Shown: piece by piece, positions 22,186-32,350 of the stretch
Position numbering within the stretch: position 1 is the first letter of the stretch
How the letters are laid out: every line of letters starts with the position of its first letter
Assembly: GCA_035079385.1 (NCBI GenBank)
Contig: JAVHKY010000047.1
Span: 3,162,001-3,226,000 of the forward strand
Direction: 5' to 3'
Source of the DNA: Aspidiotus rigidus
Taxonomy: Eukaryota; Arthropoda; Insecta; Hemiptera; Diaspididae
DNA: 64,000 bases
Position numbers and translations under genes: made by a program
Notes under the pieces: generated by a model
Seen by the model: only the letters and a program-made list of their open reading frames with translations
Database searches by the model: none
Told to the model about the DNA's origin: nothing

Positions 22186-23090
22186 TCAAAAGATGACTCG
22201 TGGATTGTTATATCGGTCGAGGTTTCTTTTCTGTAAATACCAAATTCATGGACGCCATCTCTAATAAATATGGACAAATCCAAGAAATTTATTAGTAAGC
22301 CGCCAACTTCCAGAGTGAATTTTATGGAAGGGTATCGGCCATTTAAGTAGGAAAGGAACTCACTAAGGAGTTCCACTGGGCCAGTCCACGCGCACAATAT
22401 GTCGTCTACGTACCTATGCCAGTAAAATACGTCATTTAAAAGTACCTGGCCTGAAGAAAACAACTCGATTTCAAATCTGGACATGAATACCTCGGTGTCA
22501 ATGAGCCCAAAAGGGACCCGATAGGGACCCCCACTTCTACCGGGAATTCTAAAAATTTTCCCTCGAATTTACAAAAATTGGTAGTCCAACAAACTCTTAG
22601 AGGTCGAAGAATTCCACCAACTCCTCATAAGGGACACCAGTTTTTACAAGCTATTCGCCCATATGTTGGATAGCGACAGCCTTTGGGATGTGAGGAAATA
22701 ATCCCACCACATCAAAGGAACACAAAATCGTTTCCTCAGGGAGGCTTATATCCTTCAACCTCTCCGTCAAAGCACCTGAGTTTTTTACTGAATGAAGGGA
22801 GGTAAAATCTACTCGCGATTTGAACCATCTATTTATATATTTCGCTAACAAGTAGGTTGGTGACGAGACAAATGACACGACCGGCCACATTCGTACATCT
22901 TTTTTATGTACTTTGGGTGATCCATATAGGAGGGGAGGAACCGGGTTAGGCTCCAAGAGAGCTTTCTTTGTCAAAGGACTCTTGATAATCACACTACAAT
23001 TATTAATGATGTTCCTCACGTCTTTGACAAAACTGGGGAAACAAAAGAGGCTATTCTCCTTAGCGCCACATTGTTCTAGCACTTCATGAA

Positions 23091-25706
23091 CCCCGGATAC
23101 ATAAGAGGTATTGTAATATTGTTATGTGAATAACCATAAATTATTGCAAAAACGCATCGATTCGATAGATTTATAGCTGCGTGCACGAGGTATTTTTCTC
23201 CTTTTCTAAAGTAAGGAGAGCATTCGAATCGATGGATCACAAAAAGCTGCAAATTATATTTCATCGCAATAGATCATTTACATGATATGTGGAGAAGATT
23301 TTTGTACGTCGCTTTAATCTTGTGAATTTGTAGACGACGGCAGAACCGTGAAATAGAAATTATTTTTGTTAGTATAATATTTGCCTCACTATTTTCGTAT
23401 TTTAATGTATGTTGCGTAGTTCTTCTGTCCTTCTAAGAGGCGTAGTGTCTTTTACGGATTTATACCTGGAGTCACATTCGTTACCACAGCACACTCAATC
23501 CGATAGTATCGTCTCCACTTTCTAAAAAATAACAAAGCCAAAGAAAGCCACCCTATCTATACACCCTGGTGTCGTGAATTACACTCACTATTATTCTTAT
23601 TGACTTCAATTGGTGGGTGATTGGCGCACGAGGTCCGCGTCTACTATTACACGCGTGCGTAAATGGTCAACACGGACGAAGACTCATTCCCAACAGCCGT
23701 CAACTAATCGCTTACAGCCTGTAGTACAAGTGGTGCTATTTTTTTCGATCGTTGTATTCCTTTATGTGTAAGTCTTTCCTACACATACAAGTGGTTGACC
23801 TATCAATAATCCTCACCTGACATAAGTAACTCGATACTGGTCATCGAATGCCCACTGTGTATAGCATCCTGGGCTCTGGATGACGTATAGCTTATGATGA
23901 AAAAAGATTGTACTCAAATGAGTGGCGGATTACAAAAAAACTACTCACTTGAGTACAATCCATTTTCATAATGTTTAACCATAAAATTGAAGAACGAATT
24001 AATTCTAGGTATTACAGCTCAATTGTATGGAATAATCTTAATTTCATCATTACGAATATCGAACGTAAGGTGATCAATATAAGGGACTTCTATGTCTCTG
24101 AAGAACACGTTCCCTTCTCGCCGTATTTCATTTTGCTTATCAATAAGGATCTCTGGGTCTTCATTCCTCCGGAAGGACACGTCATACTTGAGATAGTACT
24201 GGGTACCTCCGCGTTTTCAGGCATTCTGCAACCTCGGAGACGTACTTCGTTTGTAACTTCTCGTTGTAACCTCTGAGTCTTCCACTTGTTTGCAGGGTCA
24301 CGTCATATGGGGGTCAAAACGAAAGTCCTCCGAGTTTGGGGCACTTTATGACCTTCAAACCATGCCTCGTCTTTAGCTCGGTGTGACCTCTGCATCTCGT
24401 GAGCCTCTAATCTTTTACCTGTCGTAGATAACGCCCGTCTCATCGGGGTAGTCAAAGAGGAAATGCTGAAACATGATTTTATCAGGAAACCTGTTCTGTG
24501 TGGGGGAGTCTCGCTGTGAAAATTTTGGCATCCCACCGTCCGGAAAAAACTGACCTACCCTAATAAAGAAATCGCACGTGAAAAAATTTCGACTTTTTTT
24601 TCAAGTGCTACTACTATAATATATAGCAAGACATTCGATTATTTTTCCAAGTCCAACTCCTTAGATGGTTGAACTTTTAGGGACTTCAATTTTGGGTTCA
24701 AATATCAAAATCAATACGTCCCTAGAACAGATTTCCTGCGATCTTCGCTCGACTTCCATAAGAAAGTCGTCTTGTATTGGTATTGGGAGTGGAACTTGGA
24801 AACATTTCGACCATCGAGCAATAAAGGGGTGAGGAACTGAGAAAAATTTTTATTTTCAAGCTGGACTTGAAGAAATTTTAACCATCAAAGGAGTTGAACT
24901 TGAAAAATTAGAATATCGAACTGTACATGACAGAAGAGCTCAGAAAAGTTTAGACTTTCCCGGACTCCCATTTCGAATTCAATTCTTAATATCGAAAGCC
25001 AATTCTTCCCACAGAGGAACTGTCACAAAAAACGCATTTTATATACTCGTACTTTCAATTCTGGAACGGCTCTTGGAAACCTTCACAAAAAACCGTCACT
25101 GGTTTTGGTTACGCTTGATGACGTCATCAGTGACCTCGACCTACTTCAGAGATTTGAAAAAATTTTGGCGTTTACTACTTGTATCGTTCGCCTTCATTAT
25201 ACTGTACCTAACATACATTATACTAGGCTAGACATTAGAGGCTCCATTTGTCTTTATGTTGAGCTATCGCACTAATAAATGTCCATCTTTAACCGGACCT
25301 AACATACGGTATACTGGACTTCTACTACGCCAAGAAAGAGGGCCAATGAATAGAACGAAAGTGCCCGACAGCTAGGTAGCCGAGACATACAGAACACTAG
25401 GTTTATTCTAGAATAAGAAATACTGATGGAAGAGGACATTTCTAAGACGTCATCATGGCTCTAATATAGATGTATTAAAAAGTCGATATAATCGGTACAA
25501 CGATTCAATATGATCGATAAAATTGTTTTTTTTTTGGTGATATACGTATTGCATGTATCTAAGAGTAAACCAACAGTACCGGGAAAGAGAGAGTTGAAGA
25601 AGCTCCGAATGGGTGAGCTCGTCAGCTAGTTAACCTCTATGAAGAACTAGGTACATAATGCTAGTTTCTGGAGGAGACATGTTGGCTTCTGTGGCACGGT
25701 TTTAGC
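23091..25706. other. Intron sequence with dispersed repeats
   Basis: A small hairpin with about 20-bp arms lies at 23,892-23,973 (GATTGTACTCAAATGAGTGG and its inverse). The 24,590-25,000 stretch is a copy of the GAACTTGGAAACATTTCGAC dispersed repeat. TACTAGGC-like motifs lie at 25.2-25.33 kb. No convincing coding exon is seen. Confidence 0.4.
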
Positions 25707-26116
25707 ATGTTTTTTCTACTTTGTCACAAGTCGTTCGAGAATATTCACAGTCAACTCCTTCCTCATGTGGTTTATTGGCATCGTTCTGTTGATGACGTCC
25801 TTTGCCTTTGGAAAGGTTTTGTTTCGGAGCTTCATGCTTTCCTTGCCTTTCTCAATGGCAGGTACCCCACCATCAAGTTCACCTTGGAGGTGGAAGGGTC
25901 TTCCATCAACGTTCTTGACCTCTCTATTTCTATTGTTGGTGGCGTCCACAGTTTTGGTATCTTCCGGAAAAACACTTGTACGGACATCTGTGTTCATGCC
26001 TCCTCGTATTGTCCCACCTCCCATAAATTGGCCACCTTCAACAGCTTCGTCCACCGTCTCCTTTCTATCCCTCTTTCTCCTCCGGCGTTCTTTGAGGAGG
26101 TTTCTATCATCAAGCA

Positions 26117-26125
26117 TCTTGCTTG
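26117..26125 (+). repeat. 9-bp target-site duplication, left
   Basis: TCTTGCTTG here and at 28,821-28,829 flank the nested Penelope-like element. Deleting one copy plus the insert restores the family A reading frame (IIKHLACSNGFEL). Confidence 0.85.
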
Positions 26126-28820
26126 AAAAAGGGTTTTTCAATTGTACAAATCTACTTTATTAGTTGCTTATACAAGAGTACTTTCGGGTGTTATCCCATC
26201 ATCAGTTGTGTCGCAACTGGAGAACAAGGCCTTAACCATGAGTTTTTATAGTATAACACTGTGATCTTATTGGCTATAACAATGCTGTGTTGTGATTGGT
26301 TCACTTCTTAGAAACTTATTCTTACAATAATATGATATTGTGTTCTTATTGGCTAAAACATACTGCTTTGTGATTGGTTCGATCTATTGTTCCTTATGCT
26401 GCGTTTCTATTGGCTACCTGGATTCCTGCCGCCCCATTGGTTGATTTCGTTCTTCTTCTCTCATCCAATCACCAGGCCGAATAATTTTTCGCTGTCAAAT
26501 ATGATTACGTTGTTCAAGAGGCAGGCTTTCTTCCTCTTGGCTTTTGCAATCTCCATTTGGTCCCAGACTTTTCTTCTCTCTGTGCGATTCTCTACGTGTA
26601 TGACTTCAAATATTCCCTCTCCATCGTGGTTTTCCTCGTTACAGTGTTTCCCAAACAGTGACTTGCCATCTTCTTTCTCCCTTGACGTTTTGTGCTCCTT
26701 TCTCCTGATCTCAAACTTTCTCCCAGTCTCACCGATATAGATCCCCTCGCACTGTTCACAACTGAGCTTGTACACTCCGCTCAAGCTTTCCTTGTCCTTT
26801 TGTTCCGTCTGGTCATTGCTGATTCTCTTCACCATGGGTTGGTTATTCCGGATACCCACATTCAAATCGTAGCCATTGAACTCCTTTATCACCTTGTTTG
26901 TGTACTTTCCTGTATATGGTATCGATCCGGAGTACTTTCTCATTATGCTATCATGGGTTCCTTTCTTTGTTTCCATTTTCCCAAAGACTCCCTCCATCAC
27001 ACACCTGCGGTAGCCATTGGCTTTTGCGATCTGCTTTACTATCTCGATCTCTTTCCTCTCCTCTTCGTTGTTCTTGAGGATAGAAATTGCCCGATAGCAG
27101 TAGTTCTGGATTGCCGCTAACTTGTGCCTGGGGTGGTGGTAGGAGTCATTTGGAATGATGGTGTCAGTATGCGTCGGCTTCCTGTAGATTTTGTATTCTA
27201 TCCTGTTGTTCTCCATTGTGAGTGTAAGGTCCAAATAGTTGATGGTCTCATTGCCTTTTTCTGCTGTGAATTTGATGCTCTCATTCATCGCGTTCATTTC
27301 TGAAAGGAATAGATCCACCTGTCTATCAGTGCCTGTCCACACAATTAGGATATCATCTACATGTCTGGCCCAGTGTTTGATCGAGTTTCTGAACTTGCTG
27401 CCAATAGTATTGTTATATTCCTTCTAGCGCACTTTGGCGCACTTCCTCATTTCTCTAGCGCAGAGTAAAATTTACCCATTTTTCATCCTCTCCTAATGAA
27501 TAATTTCACTCCTTTTTTATCTCCGCTAGTTTAACAATTTCAGAAGTTTTGTATCATTTTTGTATCAATTTTTAACATTTATAAGATATTCCTTCTGGCG
27601 CACTCAGACGCACTTAAGAATTTCTCTAACGCAAGGATCATTTTTCATTTTGGTATGGTACCAAACATATTAGTCACATAAAAGGATATCAGCTTGTCGT
27701 TACTCCTGATTTCCAACTTGTCCACTTTGCTCAATCAGCTCTCCGTTGTTTCTGATACTTCGTCTGGGTGCAAAATGGTAGTTTTCTTTCAGGAATGGGG
27801 CTACGATCTTTGCTATCTTGTAGCATGGTGATTGAATGCCGTTGACCAGGGGTCTCATCGGACGGTTCGCTTTGTGGAGTTTTACAAGCCCCTTGAGTTT
27901 TGGTGCAGTCCTTCCATTGCCGGGTACATTGTTCCGTTTCAACACAGTTTTCAGGTCATTTTGCTATTTCCGCGTTGGGTCCCTTGCCAGCTCTTGGTAT
28001 CCATTAACTGCGATGTACGACTCCACTTTTTGGGTGTAGTCCTCCTTCTCCATTACCACTACCGTGCTGCCCTTGTCCGCCTTTGTCAAGATCAGGTTGT
28101 TCTGTCGGATCTTCTTTTGTAGATTTGTGACCTTCCTCTGCATTACTTGCGTTCTGTCATAGGTTCGGCACATATCCTCTTTGATGTCCAACACCACTTT
28201 CCCAATTTTAGTCCGGGTTTCTGGTCTCACATCGTGTTCCGTGGTTTACTAGATGTTCGCAGCTAATGGCCATGCTTTCAAGCCTACACTGGTTCAGCCT
28301 CTCTGGCTGCACGTACTTGATGCCTTTGTCCAGCAGTCTTCTTTCTTCTTATGTGAAGGTGACGCTTGATAGGTTCTCGGTTCTGGAAGCAAATTTGTGC
28401 TCAACTCTCGCTGTCTCTTCCTTTCTTTCTTCTTTCTTCCGGGTCAGTTCGGCAAGCTTCTTCTTGATCTGTTTTGTATGGGCTTCCACTCGTTTTTCCA
28501 CATAGTCTTCTCCTTTCTTCCCCTCTCCTCCTTTTTCGAACATCATTTCTTTGACTTCTTGCGGGTGGAGTAACCTGGACAGATGGAAATATTGATCATA
28601 CAGTAGACCATTCAGCCTGGTGACTTTCTTGTAGAGTTCACCAATTTAGTTCTTCACTCTCAATCTTTCGGCTTGCATCTTGGTGCATTTCACTGCTGCG
28701 CTGTTTCCTGGTAGCCTGATAGTCGCATACTTAAGGGAATAATGCCTCGTCTCAAGCATTCGTTATTGAACCAAATCTTCACATGTGTCACTCTTAGTTT
28801 GACCTTGGTCTTAGGAAACT
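26126..28820 (-). mobile_element. Penelope-like retroelement (family B), nested minus-strand copy
   Basis: Read right to left it has an N-terminal coiled, charged region (28.2-28.55 kb: KKLAELTRKKEERKEETARV) and NLILTKADKGSTVVVMEKED (27.96-28.23 kb). RT follows with APKLKGLVKLHKANRPMRPL and KLISFYVTNMFGTIP, then palm HVDDILIVWTGTDRQ, INYLDLTLTM and YKIYRKPTHTDT. The GIY-YIG endonuclease ends the protein: LSGVYKLSCEQCEGIYIGET with GRKFEIRRKEHK (26.46-27.34 kb). The palm segment carrying the GLAMGTPLSP box is absent: 27,428-27,655 is foreign sequence with two 47-bp direct repeats (about 27.42-27.47 and 27.59-27.64 kb). RT is therefore probably dead while the nuclease frame is intact. The 3' end has a hammerhead (26,162-26,218). 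The 9-bp flanking duplication dates it after family A. Confidence 0.88.
26162..26218 (-). ncRNA. Hammerhead ribozyme motif, family B Penelope 3' end
   Basis: On the minus strand CTGATGA (26,205-26,199), 13 nt forming helix II (GGG/CCC) and GAAA (26,185-26,182) make the core. Helix I is ACAA/TTGT, then an internal loop, then AGTTGC/GCAACT. Helix III is the self-complementary AGTACT. The predicted scissile position is between 26,176 and 26,175. This is the best-formed of the four motifs in the window and sits about 240 bp downstream of the endonuclease ORF. Confidence 0.85.
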
Positions 28821-28829
28821 TCTTGCTTG
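28821..28829 (+). repeat. 9-bp target-site duplication, right
   Basis: This is the second TCTTGCTTG; see 26,117-26,125. Confidence 0.85.
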
Positions 28830-29019
28830 TTCTAATGGTTTCGAGCTTGATATTGATAGGATGATTTGGAAAAAACTTATTTCAAAAGCTTTAGATCTTA
28901 CCACTTCTCTCACTCGGTGTTTGTCTGGTTCCAGGAGGAAAGAAAAATGGGTTCGTATTCCGTTTTCGGGGAAATTGTCTTCCGAACTTACCCGCCTCCT
29001 TAAGCCTTTTGGTCTTCGT

Positions 29020-29223
29020 AATGTTCAGAAAAAGCAGAAGACGCTCACGTAAAAGATTGTATTTAAAAACATACAAGGAAGACGACGCGTTTCGATCCGT
29101 CTTGGCGGATCGAAACGCGTCGTCTTTCTTGTATGTTTTTAAATACAATCTTTTACGTGAGCGTCTTCTGCTTTTTCTGAACATTATGTCTGAACCACGT
29201 ACCTACGAGGACAATATTCTAAT
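29020..29223. mobile_element. 204-bp insertion, near-perfect palindrome, 13-bp target duplication
   Basis: TTTTGGTCTTCGT occurs at 29,007-29,019 and again at 29,224-29,236, splitting the family A codons for GLR and PAFYN. Inside, 29,020-29,185 folds as a hairpin with about 80-bp arms, one clear mismatch and a tiny loop near 29,102. A 38-bp unpaired tail (29,186-29,223) follows. There is no coding function; the open frames across it are products of the palindrome. Confidence 0.8.
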
Positions 29224-29750
29224 TTTTGGTCTTCGTCCTGCTTTTTATAATCCTAATACGGTTCGTAGTCTCTTCTGTAAATCTAAAGATTCCATCCCTA
29301 TATCTGAGAGAAGTGGTGTCTACAAGCTTAAACGTTCTGGTTGCCCGACTGTCTACATAGGGGAGACAGGCCGGCAACTTTGCATCAGGGTTCAGGAACA
29401 CCTTGATGAAGTCGCTTCTGCCCCCCTCCTCCAAAAGAAATCGGCTTTCGCCGAACACCTTTTGGAATCCGGCCACAATTTTGAGTTGGACCAAGCCGTA
29501 TTACTCCATTCTGAAAGTTCCTTTCGTAGACGATTGGCCCTCGAGCATGTTGAGATAGTTCGTCATGTGAATGATAATGAGGTTATTGTTCTGAATCGTT
29601 TCTTTCCTGATAATGACCTCATTGAAAAGTTTTATAAGTTTCCTACCAACAACTTGTGATTCACCTCGGTTTCCTGTCACCACTGGCCTCGATAGTGATT
29701 GTACCTTCTTTCATTTCTCATTTCTCCTTTCTGTTCTTTTAGTTCGTGCT

Positions 29751-29800
29751 CTGTATCATCTGATGATGGTTATTTAACCGAAAGTTCTTATACTTTGTAA
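29751..29800 (+). ncRNA. Hammerhead-like motif, family A plus copy
   Basis: CTGATGA (29,760-29,766) plus 13 nt (helix II GGTT/AACC) plus GAAA (29,780-29,783) keep the canonical core and spacing. Helix III would be AGTTCT, which is not fully self-complementary, and helix I pairs only weakly. It is probably a drifted, inactive copy. Confidence 0.5.
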
Positions 29801-29803
29801 TTG

Positions 29804-29877
29804 AAGCGCTGCGTGGAAAAGGGGCCTCCGTTCCATAAGAAAATATTAGACGGAGGCCCCTTTTCCACGCAGCGCTT
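29804..29877. repeat. Perfect 28-bp inverted repeat hairpin
   Basis: The arms 29,804-29,831 and 29,850-29,877 are exact inverse copies (outer end AAGCGCTGCGTGGAAAAGG) around an 18-nt loop. They are GC-rich against an AT-rich background and sit directly after the Penelope hammerhead motif. It may be the element terminus, a small MITE, or an independent structural element. Confidence 0.8.
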
Positions 29878-30622
29878 TAATTATTTTATTTTGTGCGGTT
29901 TTGTAAATTTTTGTATATTATATTTAATTAAAGAAACATCGTTTGTTACCTTCACCCATTGTACTCATAAGATCCCTTATTTTACTTTGACGTAATTTAT
30001 TTAAAAAATATCACTCCAATAATCTCTTTGATAAAATATAATTTGCAGCTTTTTGAGACCTATCTATTCGAATTAAAGTTGAAATTCACAAATATTTCTA
30101 AATGTATATCTTTTTTCTTTTCTATTTGAATATTCTCTTTACATTTTTGTACTCCATACGAGAAGAAAAATACCTTGTGCACACGGCTGCCTATGAATAT
30201 ACGAGTATGTCTGGGTAAGAATGATTGAGTACGATAATATGGTTATGTCTCTTTGGTTGGTTGACTTACAAGACTCAAAAGGTCACAGCAAGTATACATA
30301 TAAAGCATTTCTCCAAGGACGTAAAGTACCCCAAAGCAAAGAATCTCTGGTACTGTCTCATATATGAAGTATCCTTTCGAGCAAGAGGAAGATTCAAACA
30401 TCACAACAATAAACCACGGAGTATGTACGTCTCCAAGGCCGCAAAAAGCTCCAAAGCTCAGAGGTCTCCGGTAGTATCTCACGTAGCCTAACATATAGTG
30501 TACTAAACTTATTATACTTTGCTAGGACGCAAGAGAGCCCTGGGAAACTAGCCAGCGTATCACACAGTATACTAGACTCATCATTCCAAATCCATTATTC
30601 TCGTCGCTCTTCATAGTCTTAC
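29878..30622. other. Intron sequence, no gene recognised
   Basis: AT-rich sequence. It has two similar phrases (GTAAAGTACCCCAAAGCAAAG and a diverged second one about 110 bp later) and TAGCCTAACATATAGTGTAC motifs of the dispersed family. Confidence 0.4.
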
Positions 30623-30853
30623 TAAGGCACTATAGTACGATAGGTATGCTGGACTGATACCACGGAGACGACGTTTAGGTTATAAGGTACAAACACGTTT
30701 CACGTAACGTCGCGGAACTGACGAGTGTCGTCGGTACCCATCGGTTACATTCGCTGTCGCGTGACATTACACGAGCCGTATTCCTACCTTATAGCCTATA
30801 AAAGTCGTCTCCGTGTTATCAGTCCAGCGTACCTATCGTACTATAGTGCCTTA
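30623..30853. mobile_element. 231-bp MITE, hAT-like
   Basis: The terminal inverted repeats of about 80 bp start TAAGGCACTATAGTACGATA and end in the reverse complement. The flanks are a direct repeat GTCTTAC (30,616-30,622 and 30,854-30,860), or 8 bp if the preceding A is counted. A 7-8-bp duplication with long inverted repeats and no ORF fits a non-autonomous hAT-type element; the assignment to hAT is inference from duplication length. Confidence 0.8.
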
Positions 30854-30860
30854 GTCTTAC

Positions 30861-31728
30861 CCATTCAGGGATCAGTAGTCGTATAGTCAGGAAAAGATTA
30901 CGAGAACGACCTACCTTTTACCCCATTCACCTCAAAATCGCACTCCTCCTCTTCTTTAGATCCTTGCTACGCCATTGCCAACTATCCTTTTAAATTCTCG
31001 GACACCTCTTTTTCTGTGTCATCGGAAGATTTGAAAGAAAGCTTGAATTTTCTAGAAATGTTCTGCTCTCCTAAATTCGCGAAGGGAGTATTCATAGCCA
31101 GTCTATTAGTTGTTATCGCTGTCGAATGCAGGGTTGCATCTTGCTAGCACTCTTTTATAGACTACGATAGATACGCGGAGCATGAGAACCCAATAAGACT
31201 TCAATCGTTCAACATTAATAAGAAATGAATTTCAACATATTGTTACCGTACGTACGTATTAAAAGCGAACACTACATTTTTACATTTTAGAAGGAAAAAA
31301 AAAAGAAAGAGAGAAGTAAGAGATCAGTAAAACTTGCAAAGACCTCCCTTGAAGAATATGAAGTCAACACCGCACAGTAAATTAACATATAAGAAAACGT
31401 TTTTACGCTTCAGTTTATTCGCCCTCGTGGAAGCCCAGACGAGGAGTACGACGTTTCCTCAATGTTCGCTTTCTGCTTGTTATTTTCAAACACCAACAAA
31501 GGTAACTGAAGAGAATTCTGTTACCAAAAACCATTATTCAAATTTATACAGACGATAAAAAGTCTACCACAGCGTACTGTATTAGTTCACTACCTCAGAA
31601 TGCGCGCACAAAAACCAGTTTCATAAAACATATAATACTTGACGACGGTTCGTTCATCTTCCAATTTATTTGTTAGTAAAACAATGTTTAAAAAAAAAAA
31701 AAAAAAACAGTAAACTTGTCATCATTTA
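30861..31728. other. Intron sequence; 3' flank of nested gene
   Basis: No domain recognised. On the minus strand an A-rich run (31,691-31,707) and an AAATAAA-like signal (about 31.67 kb) lie shortly after the stop codon of the nested gene and could serve its 3' end. Confidence 0.4.
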
Positions 31729-31817
31729 TCACAAATAAAGGAAAAATTTCCTCACTCTATACAGTTTATCCGCGAGATTCTTAATTTCTTTTTCACCAAA
31801 TCCTTTTATTATAGTAC
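31729..31817 (-). CDS. Unrecognised nested gene, last coding exon
   Basis: After an acceptor ending GTGCAG the exon begins with GT, completing an Arg codon started by the upstream exon. It reads TIIKGFGEKEIKNLADKLYR then VRKFFLYL and stops at 31,729-31,731. The phase matches the exon at 32,099-32,350 across a 281-bp intron. I do not recognise the protein; the end is basic and amphipathic with no obvious motif. The gene lies inside FER intron 1 on the same strand. An alternative in which this is read-through intron sequence cannot be excluded without transcripts. Confidence 0.6.
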
Positions 31818-32098
31818 CTGCACTACTGTTAGGTGTGAATGCCACAGCAGCCCAACCCAATTATATTAACCAGTTTGAGAACCGCTGACTGAATGTATTG
31901 ACAGAGCAAGCAGGTCTACAACAGTTCACTTCTTCACAGTATCGCATCGTGAGAATATGAACTACCAAAACAACGAAAACCAGGTACAGACAAGTGTAAA
32001 AGTCTTAACGCTAGTTCACGTGGTACCAAATGTAACACTCGTACCTACTAACATCACACCTACGTGTGCTCGTACTTATAGATGTTTAACGTACTTAC

Positions 32099-32350
32099 GT
32101 TCATCATGATTAATTTTTTCGCATTCATTTTCGTACCAAGGGTGAATATAAAGTACTTCAATGTTATTTGTGTAAACATTTTTGCGAATTTCTTGCACAA
32201 GACGTTGAATGTACGATTTTTCAGATACTAGGTGCGGTCTCACAAGGTGCAACAGAGTTGCTATTTTATTTTCAGAATGTTTTTCCAATTTTTCAGACTC
32301 CTTAATCGAGAGAATAACCTCGATGTTTTTATCAAAATCAAGTATGATGC
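32099..32350 (-). CDS. Unrecognised nested gene, internal coding exon
   Basis: This 252-nt exon has an acceptor TTCAAAAG and an excellent donor GTAAGTACG. It reads IILDFDKNIEVILSIKESEK, LEKHSENKIATLLHLVRPHL, VSEKSYIQRLVQEIRKNVYT and NNIEVLYIHPWYENECEKIN. The open frame covers the whole exon, codon composition is protein-like, and phases agree with the last exon. The sequence is helical and charged with no signal peptide or membrane segment. I do not recognise a family. An upstream piece at about 32,719-32,744 could supply ISNELRQG in a matching phase, but its acceptor lacks a pyrimidine tract. It is not part of FER, whose exons 1 and 2 join directly. Confidence 0.65.

Larger units (their letters stand above)
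21158..23090 (-). pseudogene. Penelope-like retroelement (family A), minus-strand copy
   Basis: Read right to left it encodes Penelope-type RT: the core N-terminal region (about 22.65-23.08 kb) with PPLLYGSPKVHKKDVRMWPV, SSPTYLLAKYINRWF and ILCSFDVVGLFPHIPKAVAI. The palm follows (22.2-22.5 kb) with FMSRFEIELFSSG and the catalytic FYWHRYVDDILC, then INFLDLSI. After an insertion at about 21.61-22.19 kb it continues with CPAAQKIATFNSLIHRLTHI and PFGFRPAFYN. Frame breaks between 22.48 and 22.65 kb damage the usual 'GxxxGSPLSP' box, and the GIY-YIG endonuclease part is not visible. The copy is 5'-truncated and ends with a hammerhead-like motif at 21,158-21,195. Confidence 0.85.
25707..29800 (+). 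mobile_element. Penelope-like retroelement (family A), plus-strand copy split by a nested insertion
   Basis: The 5' part (25.71-26.12 kb) starts within the RT palm with VVYWHRSVDDVLCLW, NVLDLSI and SYCPTSHKLATFNSFVHRLL. At 26,126 it is interrupted by family B (to 28,820) and resumes in frame as CSNGFELDIDRMIWKKLISK then KLSSELTRLLKPFGLR. A second, 204-bp palindromic insert follows at 29,020-29,223. Then come GLRPAFYNPNTVRS and a GIY-YIG endonuclease domain: ISERSGVYKLKRSGCPTVYI, GETGRQLCIRVQEHLDEVAS, ending at a stop near 29,659. The 3' flank carries a hammerhead-like motif (29.75-29.8 kb). RT fingers are missing. The combination of RT with a C-terminal GIY-YIG nuclease defines Penelope-like elements. 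Confidence 0.88.

Noticed and set aside
26461..27120. Plus-strand open frames of 117-142 codons
   Set aside because: They are antisense shadows of the family B Penelope endonuclease and RT.
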